A model generated the notes under the pieces. That model did no database searches. It was not told the DNA's origin and saw nothing but the letters and a program-made list of their open reading frames with translations. 45,931 bases of DNA from Beijerinckiaceae bacterium. Lineage in GTDB: Bacteria > Pseudomonadota > Alphaproteobacteria > Rhizobiales > Beijerinckiaceae. This document shows, piece by piece, positions 17,004 to 25,707 of this stretch. Numbering within the stretch: position 1 is the stretch's first letter; each line of letters begins with the position of its first letter. Position numbers and translations under genes: made by a program. The stretch lies in the NCBI GenBank assembly GCA_947453205.1, contig CANGFT010000033.1, positions 1-45,931 of the forward strand, in the 5' to 3' direction.

Positions 17004-18011
17004 ATGACACGAAAGACAGCCCTTCTCGCCGCCTTCGCCGCGATGCTCGCCGCAGCGCCCGCCAGCGCAGCCGACTTCGCGGGAAAGACCATCGAGATCC
17101 TCATAGGCTTCGGGCCGGGCGGCGGCCATGACGCCTATGCGCGGGCCTTCGCGCAATTCTACGGCAAGAACCTGCCGGGCAATCCCACGGTGGTGGCGCG
17201 CAACATGCCGGGCGCGGGCAGCCTGCTGGTGCTCAACCACATCAACTCGGTGGCGCCCAACAATGGGCTGACCATCGGGACCTTCGATCCGCAACTGTTG
17301 ATCGCGCCCCTGCTGGGCGACCCCAATGCGCGCTATGACGCCACAAAGCTGAATTGGCTCGGCAGCATCGTCGACGCCACCAATGTCTGCATCACCTGGA
17401 CCCAATCGGGCGTGACGAATTGGGCGGACCTGATGTCCGACAAGCCCGTCAACTTCGGCGCGACGGGACCAGCCGCCGCGCTGTATCAGCATACGGCGAT
17501 CCTCAAGAACATGTTCGGCTCGAAGGTGCGGCTCGTCTCGGGCTATGCGGGAACGGCGGAGGTGCGGCTCGCCATGGAGCGCGGCGAGATCACCGGCAAC
17601 TGCGGCGACAACTGGGCGAGCCTGAAGGGCACTGCGGCTGATCTGATCGCCGAGAAGAAGATCAGCATCCCCGTTCAATTCGCCACGAAGAAGCATCCGG
17701 AGCTGCCGGACGTGCCGCTTATCCTGGATCAGGCCAAAAGCGACGAAGACAAGGCGGCGCTGGAGATCCTGCTGGGCGCGCAGGGAACAGGGCGGCCCTA
17801 CGCCGTGTCTCCAACAACGCCCGCCGACATCACGGCGACGCTGCGCGATGGCTTCGACAAGACCATGGTCGATCCAGATTTCATCCAATTCGCCGCCAAA
17901 ATGCGCCTCGACCTCCAGCCCGTGAAAGGCGTGGAGATGCAGAAGATGATCGCAGACATATATGCCTCGAACGCCAGCGCGGTCGAAAGGGCGAAGGCCG
18001 TCATCAAGTGA
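17004..18011 (+). CDS. TctC-like periplasmic solute-binding protein (3 of 7)
   Basis: The 335-residue receptor has a signal peptide ending ASA-AD (~residue 22), then DFAGKTIEILIG, GGGHDAYARAFAQF, NLPGNPTVV and NMPGAGS. GGGAGA precedes the ATG with good spacing, 11 bases after the KPR-like stop. It closes the plus-strand operon and ends 9 bases from the stop of the convergent iorB-like gene, with no room for a separate terminator. Cys-containing stretches (NVCITW and GNCGDN) could form a disulfide, unlike most siblings. Confidence 0.9.
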   Translation: MTRKTALLAAFAAMLAAAPASAADFAGKTIEILIGFGPGGGHDAYARAFAQFYGKNLPGNPTVVARNMPGAGSLLVLNHINSVAPNNGLTIGTFDPQLLIAPLLGDPNARYDATKLNWLGSIVDATNVCITWTQSGVTNWADLMSDKPVNFGATGPAAALYQHTAILKNMFGSKVRLVSGYAGTAEVRLAMERGEITGNCGDNWASLKGTAADLIAEKKISIPVQFATKKHPELPDVPLILDQAKSDEDKAALEILLGAQGTGRPYAVSPTTPADITATLRDGFDKTMVDPDFIQFAAKMRLDLQPVKGVEMQKMIADIYASNASAVERAKAVIK

Positions 18012-18020
18012 TCGCGCAGG

Positions 18021-19502
18021 TCAGGCTGCGGCCGGCGCCGCAACCTGCTTCAGCGATGCGATCATGGCGTCGAGCCGCTTGCCCTCGGGGTCGGCCACGG
18101 CGGCGAGGCGGGCCTGAAGAACCGCATCGGCGAAATGCGCGGCGTTCTGCGCGCCGCCCAGCATGGGCGCGATGACCTCTTCGGCGATGCGCCGCCAGTT
18201 GGCGTGGCCGCGCTCCCAGGTGTCGCCATAGCCGCGCACGAGCTGCGCTGTCTCCACGACTTCGCGCGCCGCGGCGGGGTCTTTCTGAAGGGCCTGTTCG
18301 ACAAGGTTCAGCCAACCCTCGATCCAGGCCTTCTCCTGCGCCGCGCGCAGCGACACGGGCCGCAGGCCGCGCATGGAGGCGAGGGCGCGCAGCCGCAAAA
18401 AGCCCCACAAGCCCGTGGTGTGCACCCGCATGGGGACCGAGGCGCGCTCAAGCCCTGCCAGACGCACAAGTCCCAGAAGGGCGCGCGCCAAAGGCGCAGG
18501 CAGAATGGACAGGAATTCGTCAGGTCCGGGCTTCAGGAACTCGGTCACGCGCACGATGTCGCCCTGCCGCGCGCGCGCCTCCGCCCGCACCCGCGCCAGC
18601 CGGGCCTCGCGCAATTTCAGCTGCGCCACGCGCACCACATCCTCGCTCGACATGCGCACGGCGAGATGGCGCGCAAGTTCGGAAACGAACGCGCCGTCGG
18701 CCCCGCCCATGGCGGCGAAACGCTCCAGCCGTTCGAGATAGAGCCGCGCATAGGCCGCATCCTGAAAATCAACCAGACGCTCCACGCCCACGCGCGCATG
18801 GAGCCGCGCCTCCTGCGGCAGGCCGTCGATCATGGCGTCGATCTTGGCGTCGAAAACGGAAGGGGCGGGCTCTGCGGCCGGCGCCTCGACAGGCGCCTCA
18901 TCGCCATCATAGGCCAGCCCCGCCTCGAAGCCCCGCAAATTCGCCTCGACCGCGCGTCCATCGAGCTTGATCGCCGTGCGGCAGGCTTCAGGAGAGAGCG
19001 GCAAGGCGCGGCAGGCCAGACCGAAGATCACGGCGTTCAAAAGCGCCTTGGCTTTGTCGGCGACGGCCTGAAAATCGCCGATATGATGGGCTTTGGAAAA
19101 GCGCTTCGCGGCCTCCACGATCAGATCGGAATCCGCGCGGCCATCGGACATGGCGATCTTTTCGGTGATGGCGTAGACGCGGCGCAGGGGCGCGATGATC
19201 GTCGTGCGGTCAGGGGTGACGAAGCCCGCCTGAATGAGCCGCCCCGCCTCCAGCAATTCGGTGGCGATGAAGAGGTCGACCTCGCCAGCCGTGGGGGCGA
19301 GGCAGAGCACGGGCGTGCGGCCCTCAGCGCGCAGCATCTCGACATAATAGGTCGTGCTGCCCGTGCGCTGGGCGACGCCGGGCACGGAGGTGCGCTGGGC
19401 GACATAGCCATCGGCCATGGCGGCGTCCGCGAGCCAGCTCGCCAGCACGCCGCCGCCCTCGCCCCCAAGCGCCGAGATGAGGATGCGGATCGGCGCGCTC
19501 AT
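18021..19502 (-). CDS. Indolepyruvate-oxidoreductase-type beta subunit with C-terminal extension
   Basis: This subunit pairs with the upstream alpha chain to form a thiamine-dependent 2-oxoacid:ferredoxin oxidoreductase. Residues ~8-190 are the gamma/beta domain (SALGGEGGGVLASWLADA, QRTSVPGVAQRTG, then a DLFIATELLEAGR stretch). Residues ~260-490 are a helical extension opening VDFQDAAYARLYLERL, similar to the DUF6537 region of single-chain IORs. The short archaeal IorB has ~200 residues, so this 493-residue chain is a split version of the long type. The start at 19502 overlaps the alpha stop as ATGA. Substrate may be an aryl-pyruvate or another 2-oxo acid; the acyl-CoA product could feed the thioesterase in the same operon. 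Confidence 0.85.
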   Translation of the reverse strand: MSAPIRILISALGGEGGGVLASWLADAAMADGYVAQRTSVPGVAQRTGSTTYYVEMLRAEGRTPVLCLAPTAGEVDLFIATELLEAGRLIQAGFVTPDRTTIIAPLRRVYAITEKIAMSDGRADSDLIVEAAKRFSKAHHIGDFQAVADKAKALLNAVIFGLACRALPLSPEACRTAIKLDGRAVEANLRGFEAGLAYDGDEAPVEAPAAEPAPSVFDAKIDAMIDGLPQEARLHARVGVERLVDFQDAAYARLYLERLERFAAMGGADGAFVSELARHLAVRMSSEDVVRVAQLKLREARLARVRAEARARQGDIVRVTEFLKPGPDEFLSILPAPLARALLGLVRLAGLERASVPMRVHTTGLWGFLRLRALASMRGLRPVSLRAAQEKAWIEGWLNLVEQALQKDPAAAREVVETAQLVRGYGDTWERGHANWRRIAEEVIAPMLGGAQNAAHFADAVLQARLAAVADPEGKRLDAMIASLKQVAAPAAA

Positions 19503-21628
19503 GCTCTCGCCCCGCCGCTGAGACGACGGATCAGCTTCGTCTCCCATTTCTCGCGGAAACGATCGATCCACCGGGGATTCTGCACAATATCGATCTGCGC
19601 GAAGGAGGGGCAGAGCTGGGCGGCGTGAGAGACATCGCCGCAGACGCCGCAGCCTACGCAGTCATTGTTGACATGGGCGATGGGATCTTTGCGCAGCGGG
19701 TCTTCGTTGGGCTTGAGGGTCAGCGAGGGGCAGCCCGACAGCCGGATGCAGGAATGGTCGCCCGTGCAGACCTCCGGATCCACCCAGAAGCGCGTGCGCA
19801 CCACGCGCTCGCCCTCCGCCAGCGCCTTGGCGTTCTGCGGCTTGATGCGCCGCTGGCGGGCGAGCTGACATTCGCCGTCGGCGATGATGACGCGCAGGCC
19901 CTTGGCTGGCGAGAGGATCGCCTCGCGCAGCGTTTTGATCATGCGCGCGATGTCATAGGTGCGCACGCGGCTGATGGCCTTCACGCCCATGCCGCGCAGG
20001 GTCTTTTCAATGTCGACGCCCGCGCCGCGTCCATCATCGGTCGGCGCGCTCGATGGCAGATCCTGCGCGCCGGTGGCGCTGGAATAGCCATTGTTCATGA
20101 TGATGAGCACGCCATCATTGCGGTTGAAGACGGAGCCCGCGACGCCCGTCAACAATCCATTATGCCAGAAGCCGCCATCGCCCATGATGCTCACGGGCTT
20201 GCGCGCCTGCGTGTTGGAGACGGCGGCGGCGGAGGCCAGCGACATGCCATAGCCCAGAATGGAGTTGCCCTGATCGAAAGGCGCGAAGGTCGCGAGCGCA
20301 TGGCAGCCGATGTCGGCGGCCACATGGGTAGGGCCGATCTCGCCCTTCAGCACCTTCATCGCCGAAAAGACGGGCCGCTCGGGGCAGCCCGTGCAAAGGC
20401 CCGGCGGGCGCGCTGGCATGGGGGCCGCCAACATGCCCCGCACCATCTCCTCATGCGCGGCGAGCGAGGCGAGCCAGGCGTCAAGCGCCCCGCAATCGCG
20501 CCCATTGGCGCGCAGGAAGGCCGCGAGTCCCTGCCCCAGCACGCGCTGGGTATATTCGCCGCCCATGGGCAGCACATCCTTGCCAAAGATGCGCGTCTGC
20601 AGATCAGCCTTGCGAAGGATCTGCCCGATGGCCTGTTCGAGATAATCAGGCTGGCCCTCTTCAACGACGAGCACCGCTTTCTTGCCAAGACAGAACTGTT
20701 CGATCTGGCGCGGCGCCAGGGGATGGGTGACGTTGAGCACCAGCACGGGCAGGCCGACATCGCCATAGACGTCGGACAGGCCAGCAGCCTCCAGACGGCT
20801 GTTCAGCGCATTGAACAAACCGCCCTGCACGATGATCCCGATCTCGCCCTCCTGCGGCCCGCGCGTCTCATTGAGCCCATGCTCCATGATGAAGTCCTGT
20901 GCGGCGGGCAGGCGTCGCCTGAACTTGTCGGTCTCCTGAATGAAGGTCACGGGCGGATGGGCGAGGCGCATATATTCAAAAGCTGCGGGCTCAGGGATGC
21001 GCTGCGCAGTCGACTGCGGCGCAGCGCGGTTCGCTTTGGCCTCGAAGGCGCCGAACATATGGCAGGCGCGGATGCGAAGCTCCAGCATGACCGGCGTGTT
21101 GGACGCTTCCGACAATTCGAAGCTCTTCTCCACCATGCGCACGATGTTGGAAAGCTCGGGACGCGGGTCCATCAACCAGATCGAGGACTTCAGAGCGAAG
21201 GCGTGCGTGCGCTCCTGAATGACGCTGGCGCCTTCTCCGTAGTCTTCGCCGACGATGATGAGCGCGCCGCCCTTCACGCCGGGGGAGGCGAGGTTCGACA
21301 GCGCGTCGGCCGCCACATTGGTGCCGACGATGGACTTCCAGGTCACCGCGCCGCGAATGGGATAGTTGACGGAGGCGCCGAGCATGGCGGCGGCGGCGGC
21401 TTCGTTCATGCAGGGCTCGACATGCACGCCAAGCCGCTGCATCTCCTCCTTCGCCTCCACGAGCACATCGAGCAGATGGCCCACCGGCGCGCCCTGATAA
21501 CCCCCGACATAGGACACGCCCGATTGCAGCAGCGCCTTGGTGACGGCGATGATCCCCTCGCCCTGAAAGGTCTGGCCATCGCCGAGCTTCAGACTTTCGA
21601 TTTCCCGCTTGAACGAAATTTCAGCCAT
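19499..21628 (-). CDS. Indolepyruvate-oxidoreductase-type alpha subunit with Fe-S domain
   Basis: The 709-residue catalytic chain has an N-terminal pyrimidine-binding PFOR domain (SYVGGYQGAPVGHLLD), a central TGCPERP motif, a thiamine-diphosphate domain with DIGCHALATFAPF and GDGGFWHNG...MNNGYSSATGAQ, and a C-terminal Fe-S region. The last carries C-x2-C-x2-C-x9-CP (DCVGCGVC...LCPS) plus an incomplete first set (EVCTGDHSCIRLSGCP). It oxidises a 2-oxo acid with CoA and ferredoxin in the cytoplasm. It starts 12 bases after a TctC-like stop and overlaps iorB. Its context with ICL-like lyases, which release pyruvate or related 2-oxo acids, is unusual for an IOR. Confidence 0.88.
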   Translation of the reverse strand: MAEISFKREIESLKLGDGQTFQGEGIIAVTKALLQSGVSYVGGYQGAPVGHLLDVLVEAKEEMQRLGVHVEPCMNEAAAAAMLGASVNYPIRGAVTWKSIVGTNVAADALSNLASPGVKGGALIIVGEDYGEGASVIQERTHAFALKSSIWLMDPRPELSNIVRMVEKSFELSEASNTPVMLELRIRACHMFGAFEAKANRAAPQSTAQRIPEPAAFEYMRLAHPPVTFIQETDKFRRRLPAAQDFIMEHGLNETRGPQEGEIGIIVQGGLFNALNSRLEAAGLSDVYGDVGLPVLVLNVTHPLAPRQIEQFCLGKKAVLVVEEGQPDYLEQAIGQILRKADLQTRIFGKDVLPMGGEYTQRVLGQGLAAFLRANGRDCGALDAWLASLAAHEEMVRGMLAAPMPARPPGLCTGCPERPVFSAMKVLKGEIGPTHVAADIGCHALATFAPFDQGNSILGYGMSLASAAAVSNTQARKPVSIMGDGGFWHNGLLTGVAGSVFNRNDGVLIIMNNGYSSATGAQDLPSSAPTDDGRGAGVDIEKTLRGMGVKAISRVRTYDIARMIKTLREAILSPAKGLRVIIADGECQLARQRRIKPQNAKALAEGERVVRTRFWVDPEVCTGDHSCIRLSGCPSLTLKPNEDPLRKDPIAHVNNDCVGCGVCGDVSHAAQLCPSFAQIDIVQNPRWIDRFREKWETKLIRRLSGGARA

Positions 21629-21640
21629 GTCGCGCCTCAG

Positions 21641-22723
21641 CTATTTCAGTTCAATGACCCTGGTGATGGTGGCGAGCACTTCGGGCGTGACCTGCGCCAG
21701 CGAGGCGAAGATCTCCTTGCCGCGGGGCACATCGACGAATTCATAGGGAAGGCCGTTCATCTGCATCGACTTCTCGATGAACTCCGGATCCCTGGCGGCG
21801 GCGGCGTAGGCCGCGCGCAGATCTTCGACGGCTTCTGCGGGCGTGCCCTGCGGGGCGAAGCCTGTGAAGGTCATTTCGCCGATCTGCCCGATCAGCCAGT
21901 TCGTCGCGTCCCAAAGCGCGCCCGAAGGGGCCTTGCCGTGGATCTGCCGATAGAGGTCGGGGAAGGCCGGCATCTCCTTGATGAAGGGATGGGGCGTGAA
22001 CCTGCCCTGCGCATCCGTCGCCACGAGGTAGGCGACGCCCAGGCCCTGCCCTGACTTGATGTAATCGGCGTTGCGGCCCCGGAAGGTCGTGATGCTCGTC
22101 GAATGGAAATGCACCTCGCCGCGCTGCATGGCGAGGAAGACATCATTGCCGCCCTTGTAGCCGATGATCATCTTGTCCTTCACGCCAAGCACGCCAAGGG
22201 CGAGATGGGCGAGAAGACCAGAGGGATCGGTGGGGTTGAGCGCGCCGACCACCAGCAGGTCAGCCTTGGCGACATCGGTGGGCTGCTTGAACCCGCCGGG
22301 AATGCTGGAGGTGGCGGCGTAGAGAACGCGGGTGTCGGAGGTGCCGCCGAGGAACTCGAAATTTTCATAGCGCGCGCGCATGTTCGGCAGCTTCAAGGCC
22401 TGCGCCAGCGGATCCCAGGGGCCCCACAGAATGGTCTGCCCATCGGGCTTGGCCTTCTCTGCAAGGTAGTTCGTGGCGAGCAGGCCGCCAGCGCCCGGCA
22501 TGTTCTGCACGAGCATGGTGGGCGAGCCCTTGAGGTGCTTCTGGATCACCTGCGCGAACAGCCGCGCGAAGAGATCGACAGTGCCGCCTGCATCGAGCCC
22601 CACCACTATGTTGATCGTCTTGCCCTTGAAATAGGGTTCGGACTGCGCCTGCGCCCCGCCGCAGGCGACGCTTGCAAACATCAGGGCGCAAAGCCCGAAT
22701 GACGCTCTCCAGTCGGCTCGCAT
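21641..22723 (-). CDS. TctC-like periplasmic solute-binding protein (4 of 7)
   Basis: The 360-residue receptor has a signal peptide (~1-27, ...CGGAQAQS) and the subclass marks YFKGKTINIVVG, DAGGTVDLFARLFAQV and NMPGAGG. With the paralogue at 26148 it shares extra features absent from the other five: GPWDPLAQAL/LWDPLAQALG, IIGYKGG/VSGYRGGADVFLA and MQRGEVHFHSTS/LQRGEVNFHNTS. The two are thus the closest pair and probably bind related ligands. It lies 15 bases after an ICL-like gene and 12 before iorA. Confidence 0.9.
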   Translation of the reverse strand: MRADWRASFGLCALMFASVACGGAQAQSEPYFKGKTINIVVGLDAGGTVDLFARLFAQVIQKHLKGSPTMLVQNMPGAGGLLATNYLAEKAKPDGQTILWGPWDPLAQALKLPNMRARYENFEFLGGTSDTRVLYAATSSIPGGFKQPTDVAKADLLVVGALNPTDPSGLLAHLALGVLGVKDKMIIGYKGGNDVFLAMQRGEVHFHSTSITTFRGRNADYIKSGQGLGVAYLVATDAQGRFTPHPFIKEMPAFPDLYRQIHGKAPSGALWDATNWLIGQIGEMTFTGFAPQGTPAEAVEDLRAAYAAAARDPEFIEKSMQMNGLPYEFVDVPRGKEIFASLAQVTPEVLATITRVIELK

Positions 22724-22738
22724 GGCGCCTTCCCCTCG

Positions 22739-23638
22739 TTATTTTGTTGCGCGCGCGTCCATGACCTTACGGGCGGCGGTGAGATAATCCTGCTCGGACT
22801 GCTGCTGCTGCTTCAGCCCCACGAGGTCGTAATAGCCATCGAGCGTGCAGAAGCCGGGACGCGCGGCGTCGAGGTTGCGATCCTTCCTGAGCGACGCCAT
22901 GGCGCGCGTGACGGCGCCGACCGCCGCGAACAGGGCCGCAGAGGGAAATGTCATCATCGCCGCGCCCGCCGCTTCGAACTCGTCGGGGGTGGGCATGCCC
23001 TTGGGATTGGCGTTGGACATATTGGCCATCTGCTGTCCCGGCACTTCGCGCAGCACGCGCTTGAAAGCGTCGAGCTGATCGGCGCCGATGACCTTGGCCA
23101 TGTCGACGCCCATGTCCATGTAGAGCTGCGCGCGTTCGATGGCGCCGTCGAGCCCCTCGACGGAAAGCGCATCGGTGCGCGCGACGATGAAGAGATCAGG
23201 ATCACGCCTAGCGTCGAGCGCCGCTTTCAGTTTGGCGAGCATGTCCTGCGTGGAGATGAGCTGCTTGCCCTCCATATAGCCGCAGCGCGGGGGGAAGACC
23301 TGATCGCTGATGAAGAGGCCCGCGACCCCTGCGTCCTCAAAGGCCCGCACCATCTGCCGCACATTGTTCACGCCGCCAAAGCCGGTGTCGCCATCGACAT
23401 AAACCGGAACATTCACGGCGGCGCAGATGCGCCCGTAATGGTCGGCGTAGTCACGCATGTTGGATTGCCCGGTGTCGGGCTGTCCAAGCAGCGAGCCAGC
23501 GGCCGCATAGCCGCCCGCCACAACCACATCAAAACCCTCCGCCTCGATGATGCGCGCGGAGAGCGCGTCATAGGCGCCGGGCGCATGGACCATGCCGGGG
23601 GCGGCGAGAAGTTCGCGGAAACGTTTGCGCAGGCTCAT
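22739..23638 (-). CDS. Isocitrate lyase/PEP-mutase-family C-C lyase (first of two)
   Basis: The 299-residue barrel enzyme belongs to the family of 2-methylisocitrate lyase, dimethylmalate lyase and oxaloacetate decarboxylase. It shows VVVAGGYAAAGSLLG, YVDGDTGFGG with metal-binding Asp, and the catalytic loop ISDQVFPPRCGYMEGK, with the Cys of the ICL K[KR]CGH signature kept but its His changed to Tyr. The start is set by GAGG 8 bases upstream of 23638. It follows leuD by 10 bases. Products would be a 2-oxo acid and a carboxylic acid, or CO2 if it is a decarboxylase. The second family member in the same operon has a different loop, so the two are not redundant copies. Confidence 0.85.
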   Translation of the reverse strand: MSLRKRFRELLAAPGMVHAPGAYDALSARIIEAEGFDVVVAGGYAAAGSLLGQPDTGQSNMRDYADHYGRICAAVNVPVYVDGDTGFGGVNNVRQMVRAFEDAGVAGLFISDQVFPPRCGYMEGKQLISTQDMLAKLKAALDARRDPDLFIVARTDALSVEGLDGAIERAQLYMDMGVDMAKVIGADQLDAFKRVLREVPGQQMANMSNANPKGMPTPDEFEAAGAAMMTFPSAALFAAVGAVTRAMASLRKDRNLDAARPGFCTLDGYYDLVGLKQQQQSEQDYLTAARKVMDARATK

Positions 23639-23648
23639 GGCGTCATCC

Positions 23649-24278
23649 TCAGAGCGTGGAGGCGTCGGCGCGCTGCGACCAGGGCAGCATGTCCGCCATC
23701 TTCTTTTCAAAAGCCTCGATCTCGGCTTTATGTTTCATGGTCAGGCCGATGTCGTCCAGACCTTCCAGCAGGCGCGTGCGGTCGGCGGCGGAGATGTCGA
23801 AGGCCATATGCAGCCCGTTCGGGCCCGTGATCTCCTGACGTTCGAGATCGACGGTGAAGGGCGCCGCGCCATCGGCCGCGACGACCGCCGCCTCCAGCGC
23901 ATCAGCCTGCGCATCGGAGAGCGTGATCGGGAGGATGCCGTTCTGCAGGCAATTCTCCCGATACATGTCCGCGAAGGAGCGGGCGATGATGCAGGTGACG
24001 CCGATGGCCAGAAAGGTCCAGACGGCGGACTCGCGCGAACTGCCACACCCAAAGTTACGACCCGACACGAGCATCGCGCCGGAGCGGAACTGTGGCTTGT
24101 TGAAAACGAAGTCCGGATCTTCCGCGCCATCGGCCCCGCGCCGACGATGGCGGAACAAAGTCTGCGCATAGTCTTCGCTCATGCGCGCCCCGCCTGCGAC
24201 CGGGGCGATCTGGTCGGTGTTCACATCGTCTTCGAGAAAGGGAATCGCGGTTCCCGTGACATGGGTGAAAGCTTTCAT
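23649..24278 (-). CDS. LeuD-type small subunit of a hydro-lyase (isopropylmalate isomerase family)
   Basis: The 209-residue subunit has FLEDDVNTDQIAP and the swivelling-domain motif FGCGSSRESAVW, with substrate contacts typical of LeuD. Length fits the bacterial small subunit (~200). It overlaps the LeuC-like gene as ATGA, so the two are made together. In leucine synthesis LeuD is often next to leuB; here the neighbours are an ICL-like lyase and a TctC-like receptor, which favours a catabolic paralogue acting on a substituted malate, maleate or citrate. A biosynthetic role cannot be excluded from the window alone. Confidence 0.87.
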   Translation of the reverse strand: MKAFTHVTGTAIPFLEDDVNTDQIAPVAGGARMSEDYAQTLFRHRRRGADGAEDPDFVFNKPQFRSGAMLVSGRNFGCGSSRESAVWTFLAIGVTCIIARSFADMYRENCLQNGILPITLSDAQADALEAAVVAADGAAPFTVDLERQEITGPNGLHMAFDISAADRTRLLEGLDDIGLTMKHKAEIEAFEKKMADMLPWSQRADASTL

Positions 24279-25684
24279 TGGGCGCCCGCCTTCGCATTGG
24301 GAACATCGACGATCCGGCCCGCCACGGCGGCGGCGGCGGCGAGGGCAGGGCCGACCAGATGGGTGCGCACGCCCCTGCCCTGCCGGTTTTCAAAATTGCG
24401 GTTGGTGGTGGACAAAATCCGCTCGCCCGCCTTGCCGCCATCGCCATTGGCGCCCGCGCACATGGAGCAGGCTGACTCGCCCCAGATGAAGCCAGCGTCG
24501 CGGAAGACCTTGTCGAGGCCGATGGCTTCCGCCTCGCGCTTCACCCGCGTGGAGCCAGCGGAGACCAGCGCGAAGACGCCCTCGGCCACATGCTGGCCGC
24601 GCACGATCGCCGCCGCCTCCTGCAGATCGGGCAGGCGGGCGTTGGTGCAGGAGCCGATGAAGACGCGATGCACGGGCAGGCCCGCGATGGGCTGGCCGGG
24701 CTGCAGACCCATATAGGCGAGCGCGCGCTCCACCGCGGCGCGCTGCTCGGTGGGCAGATGGGCGGGGTCCGGCGCATGGCCGTCGACCTCGATCACCTGC
24801 GAAGGATCCGTGCCCCAGGTGATCTGCGGCTGCAGGCCATCGCAGTCCACAGTGACCTCGCGCTCGAAGACCGCGTCTTCATCGCTGGGCAGCGTGCGCC
24901 AGTAATCCAGCGCGCGATCCCACATGGCGCCCTTGGGCGCCCAGCGGCGGCCATGCAGCCATTCGAAGGTTTTATCGTCAGGCGCCACAAGGCCGCTGCG
25001 CGATCCCATTTCAATGGTGAGGTTGCACAGCGTCAGGCGCCCTTCGATGGAGAGCGCGCGCGCCACCGGCCCGGCGAATTCGATGATATGGCCGCGCCCG
25101 CCGGACACCCCGATCTGCGCGAGGATCTTCAGCGCCACATCCTTGGCGCTGGCGAGCGCGCCGATCCTGCCCACAAGATTGACGCGCATGCGCTTTGGCC
25201 GCGCCATCGCCATGACCTGCGTCGCCAGCACATGCTCAAGCTCTGTAGTGCCGCAGCCGAAGGCCAGCGCGCCGAGGCCGCCGACGGTGCAGGCGTGGCT
25301 GTCGGGCACCGCATGGGTGGCGCCGGGCAGAACCATGCCGATCTCCGGGCCGACCACATGGGAGATGCCATAGTCGTCATCGCCAAGATCGAACACCCGC
25401 ACATTGTTTTCGGCGCTGGCCGCGCGCACGGCGTCGATGAAAGGCTTGCCTTCGGGATTTGTCGTGTCGGTGCGGCCCGGCGTGGAGGCGGGCGTGTGGT
25501 CGAGCGCGGAGAAGGTGATGTCGGGGCGGCGCACCCTGCGGCCGGCCTCCTTCAGCTTCTTGAAGGCATGCGGCGCATGCAGCTCATGGGTGATGTGGCG
25601 GTCGATGAACAGGAGTTCGCGGCCATCCATGCGCTTGCAGACGACATGCGCGTCCCAGATCTTGTCGAATATCGAACGCCCCAT
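24275..25684 (-). CDS. LeuC-type large subunit of an aconitase-family hydro-lyase
   Basis: The 469-residue subunit carries the [4Fe-4S] cluster ligands Cys346 (GSCTNAR), Cys406 and Cys409 (ACSMCAG). It aligns end to end with proteobacterial LeuC (MGRSIFDKIWDAHVV; RRPDITFSALDH). It differs in a core motif: DSHACTVGGLGALAFGCG, where LeuC has DSHTATHGAFGALAFGIG, so Thr-Ala-Thr-His is replaced. This fits a divergent paralogue. The start at 25684 has GGGGGAG 4 bases upstream; the frame stays open further upstream but that part is non-coding overlap with the thioesterase region. Operon position: 23 bases after the thioesterase stop. Confidence 0.87.
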   Translation of the reverse strand: MGRSIFDKIWDAHVVCKRMDGRELLFIDRHITHELHAPHAFKKLKEAGRRVRRPDITFSALDHTPASTPGRTDTTNPEGKPFIDAVRAASAENNVRVFDLGDDDYGISHVVGPEIGMVLPGATHAVPDSHACTVGGLGALAFGCGTTELEHVLATQVMAMARPKRMRVNLVGRIGALASAKDVALKILAQIGVSGGRGHIIEFAGPVARALSIEGRLTLCNLTIEMGSRSGLVAPDDKTFEWLHGRRWAPKGAMWDRALDYWRTLPSDEDAVFEREVTVDCDGLQPQITWGTDPSQVIEVDGHAPDPAHLPTEQRAAVERALAYMGLQPGQPIAGLPVHRVFIGSCTNARLPDLQEAAAIVRGQHVAEGVFALVSAGSTRVKREAEAIGLDKVFRDAGFIWGESACSMCAGANGDGGKAGERILSTTNRNFENRQGRGVRTHLVGPALAAAAAVAGRIVDVPNAKAGAQ

Positions 25685-25707
25685 GCGTCTCCCCCTTGTT
25701 TGTTGCA

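Noticed and set aside
14785..17010. 741-codon minus-strand frame
   Set aside because: Runs opposite the enolase-superfamily and KPR-like genes, whose catalytic residues prove the plus strand.
19625..22054. 809-codon open frame on the plus strand
   Set aside because: It lies opposite iorA and neighbouring genes, has a His/Arg/Asp-rich composition typical of the antisense of GC-rich genes, and shows no family motif. The minus strand carries clear domains.
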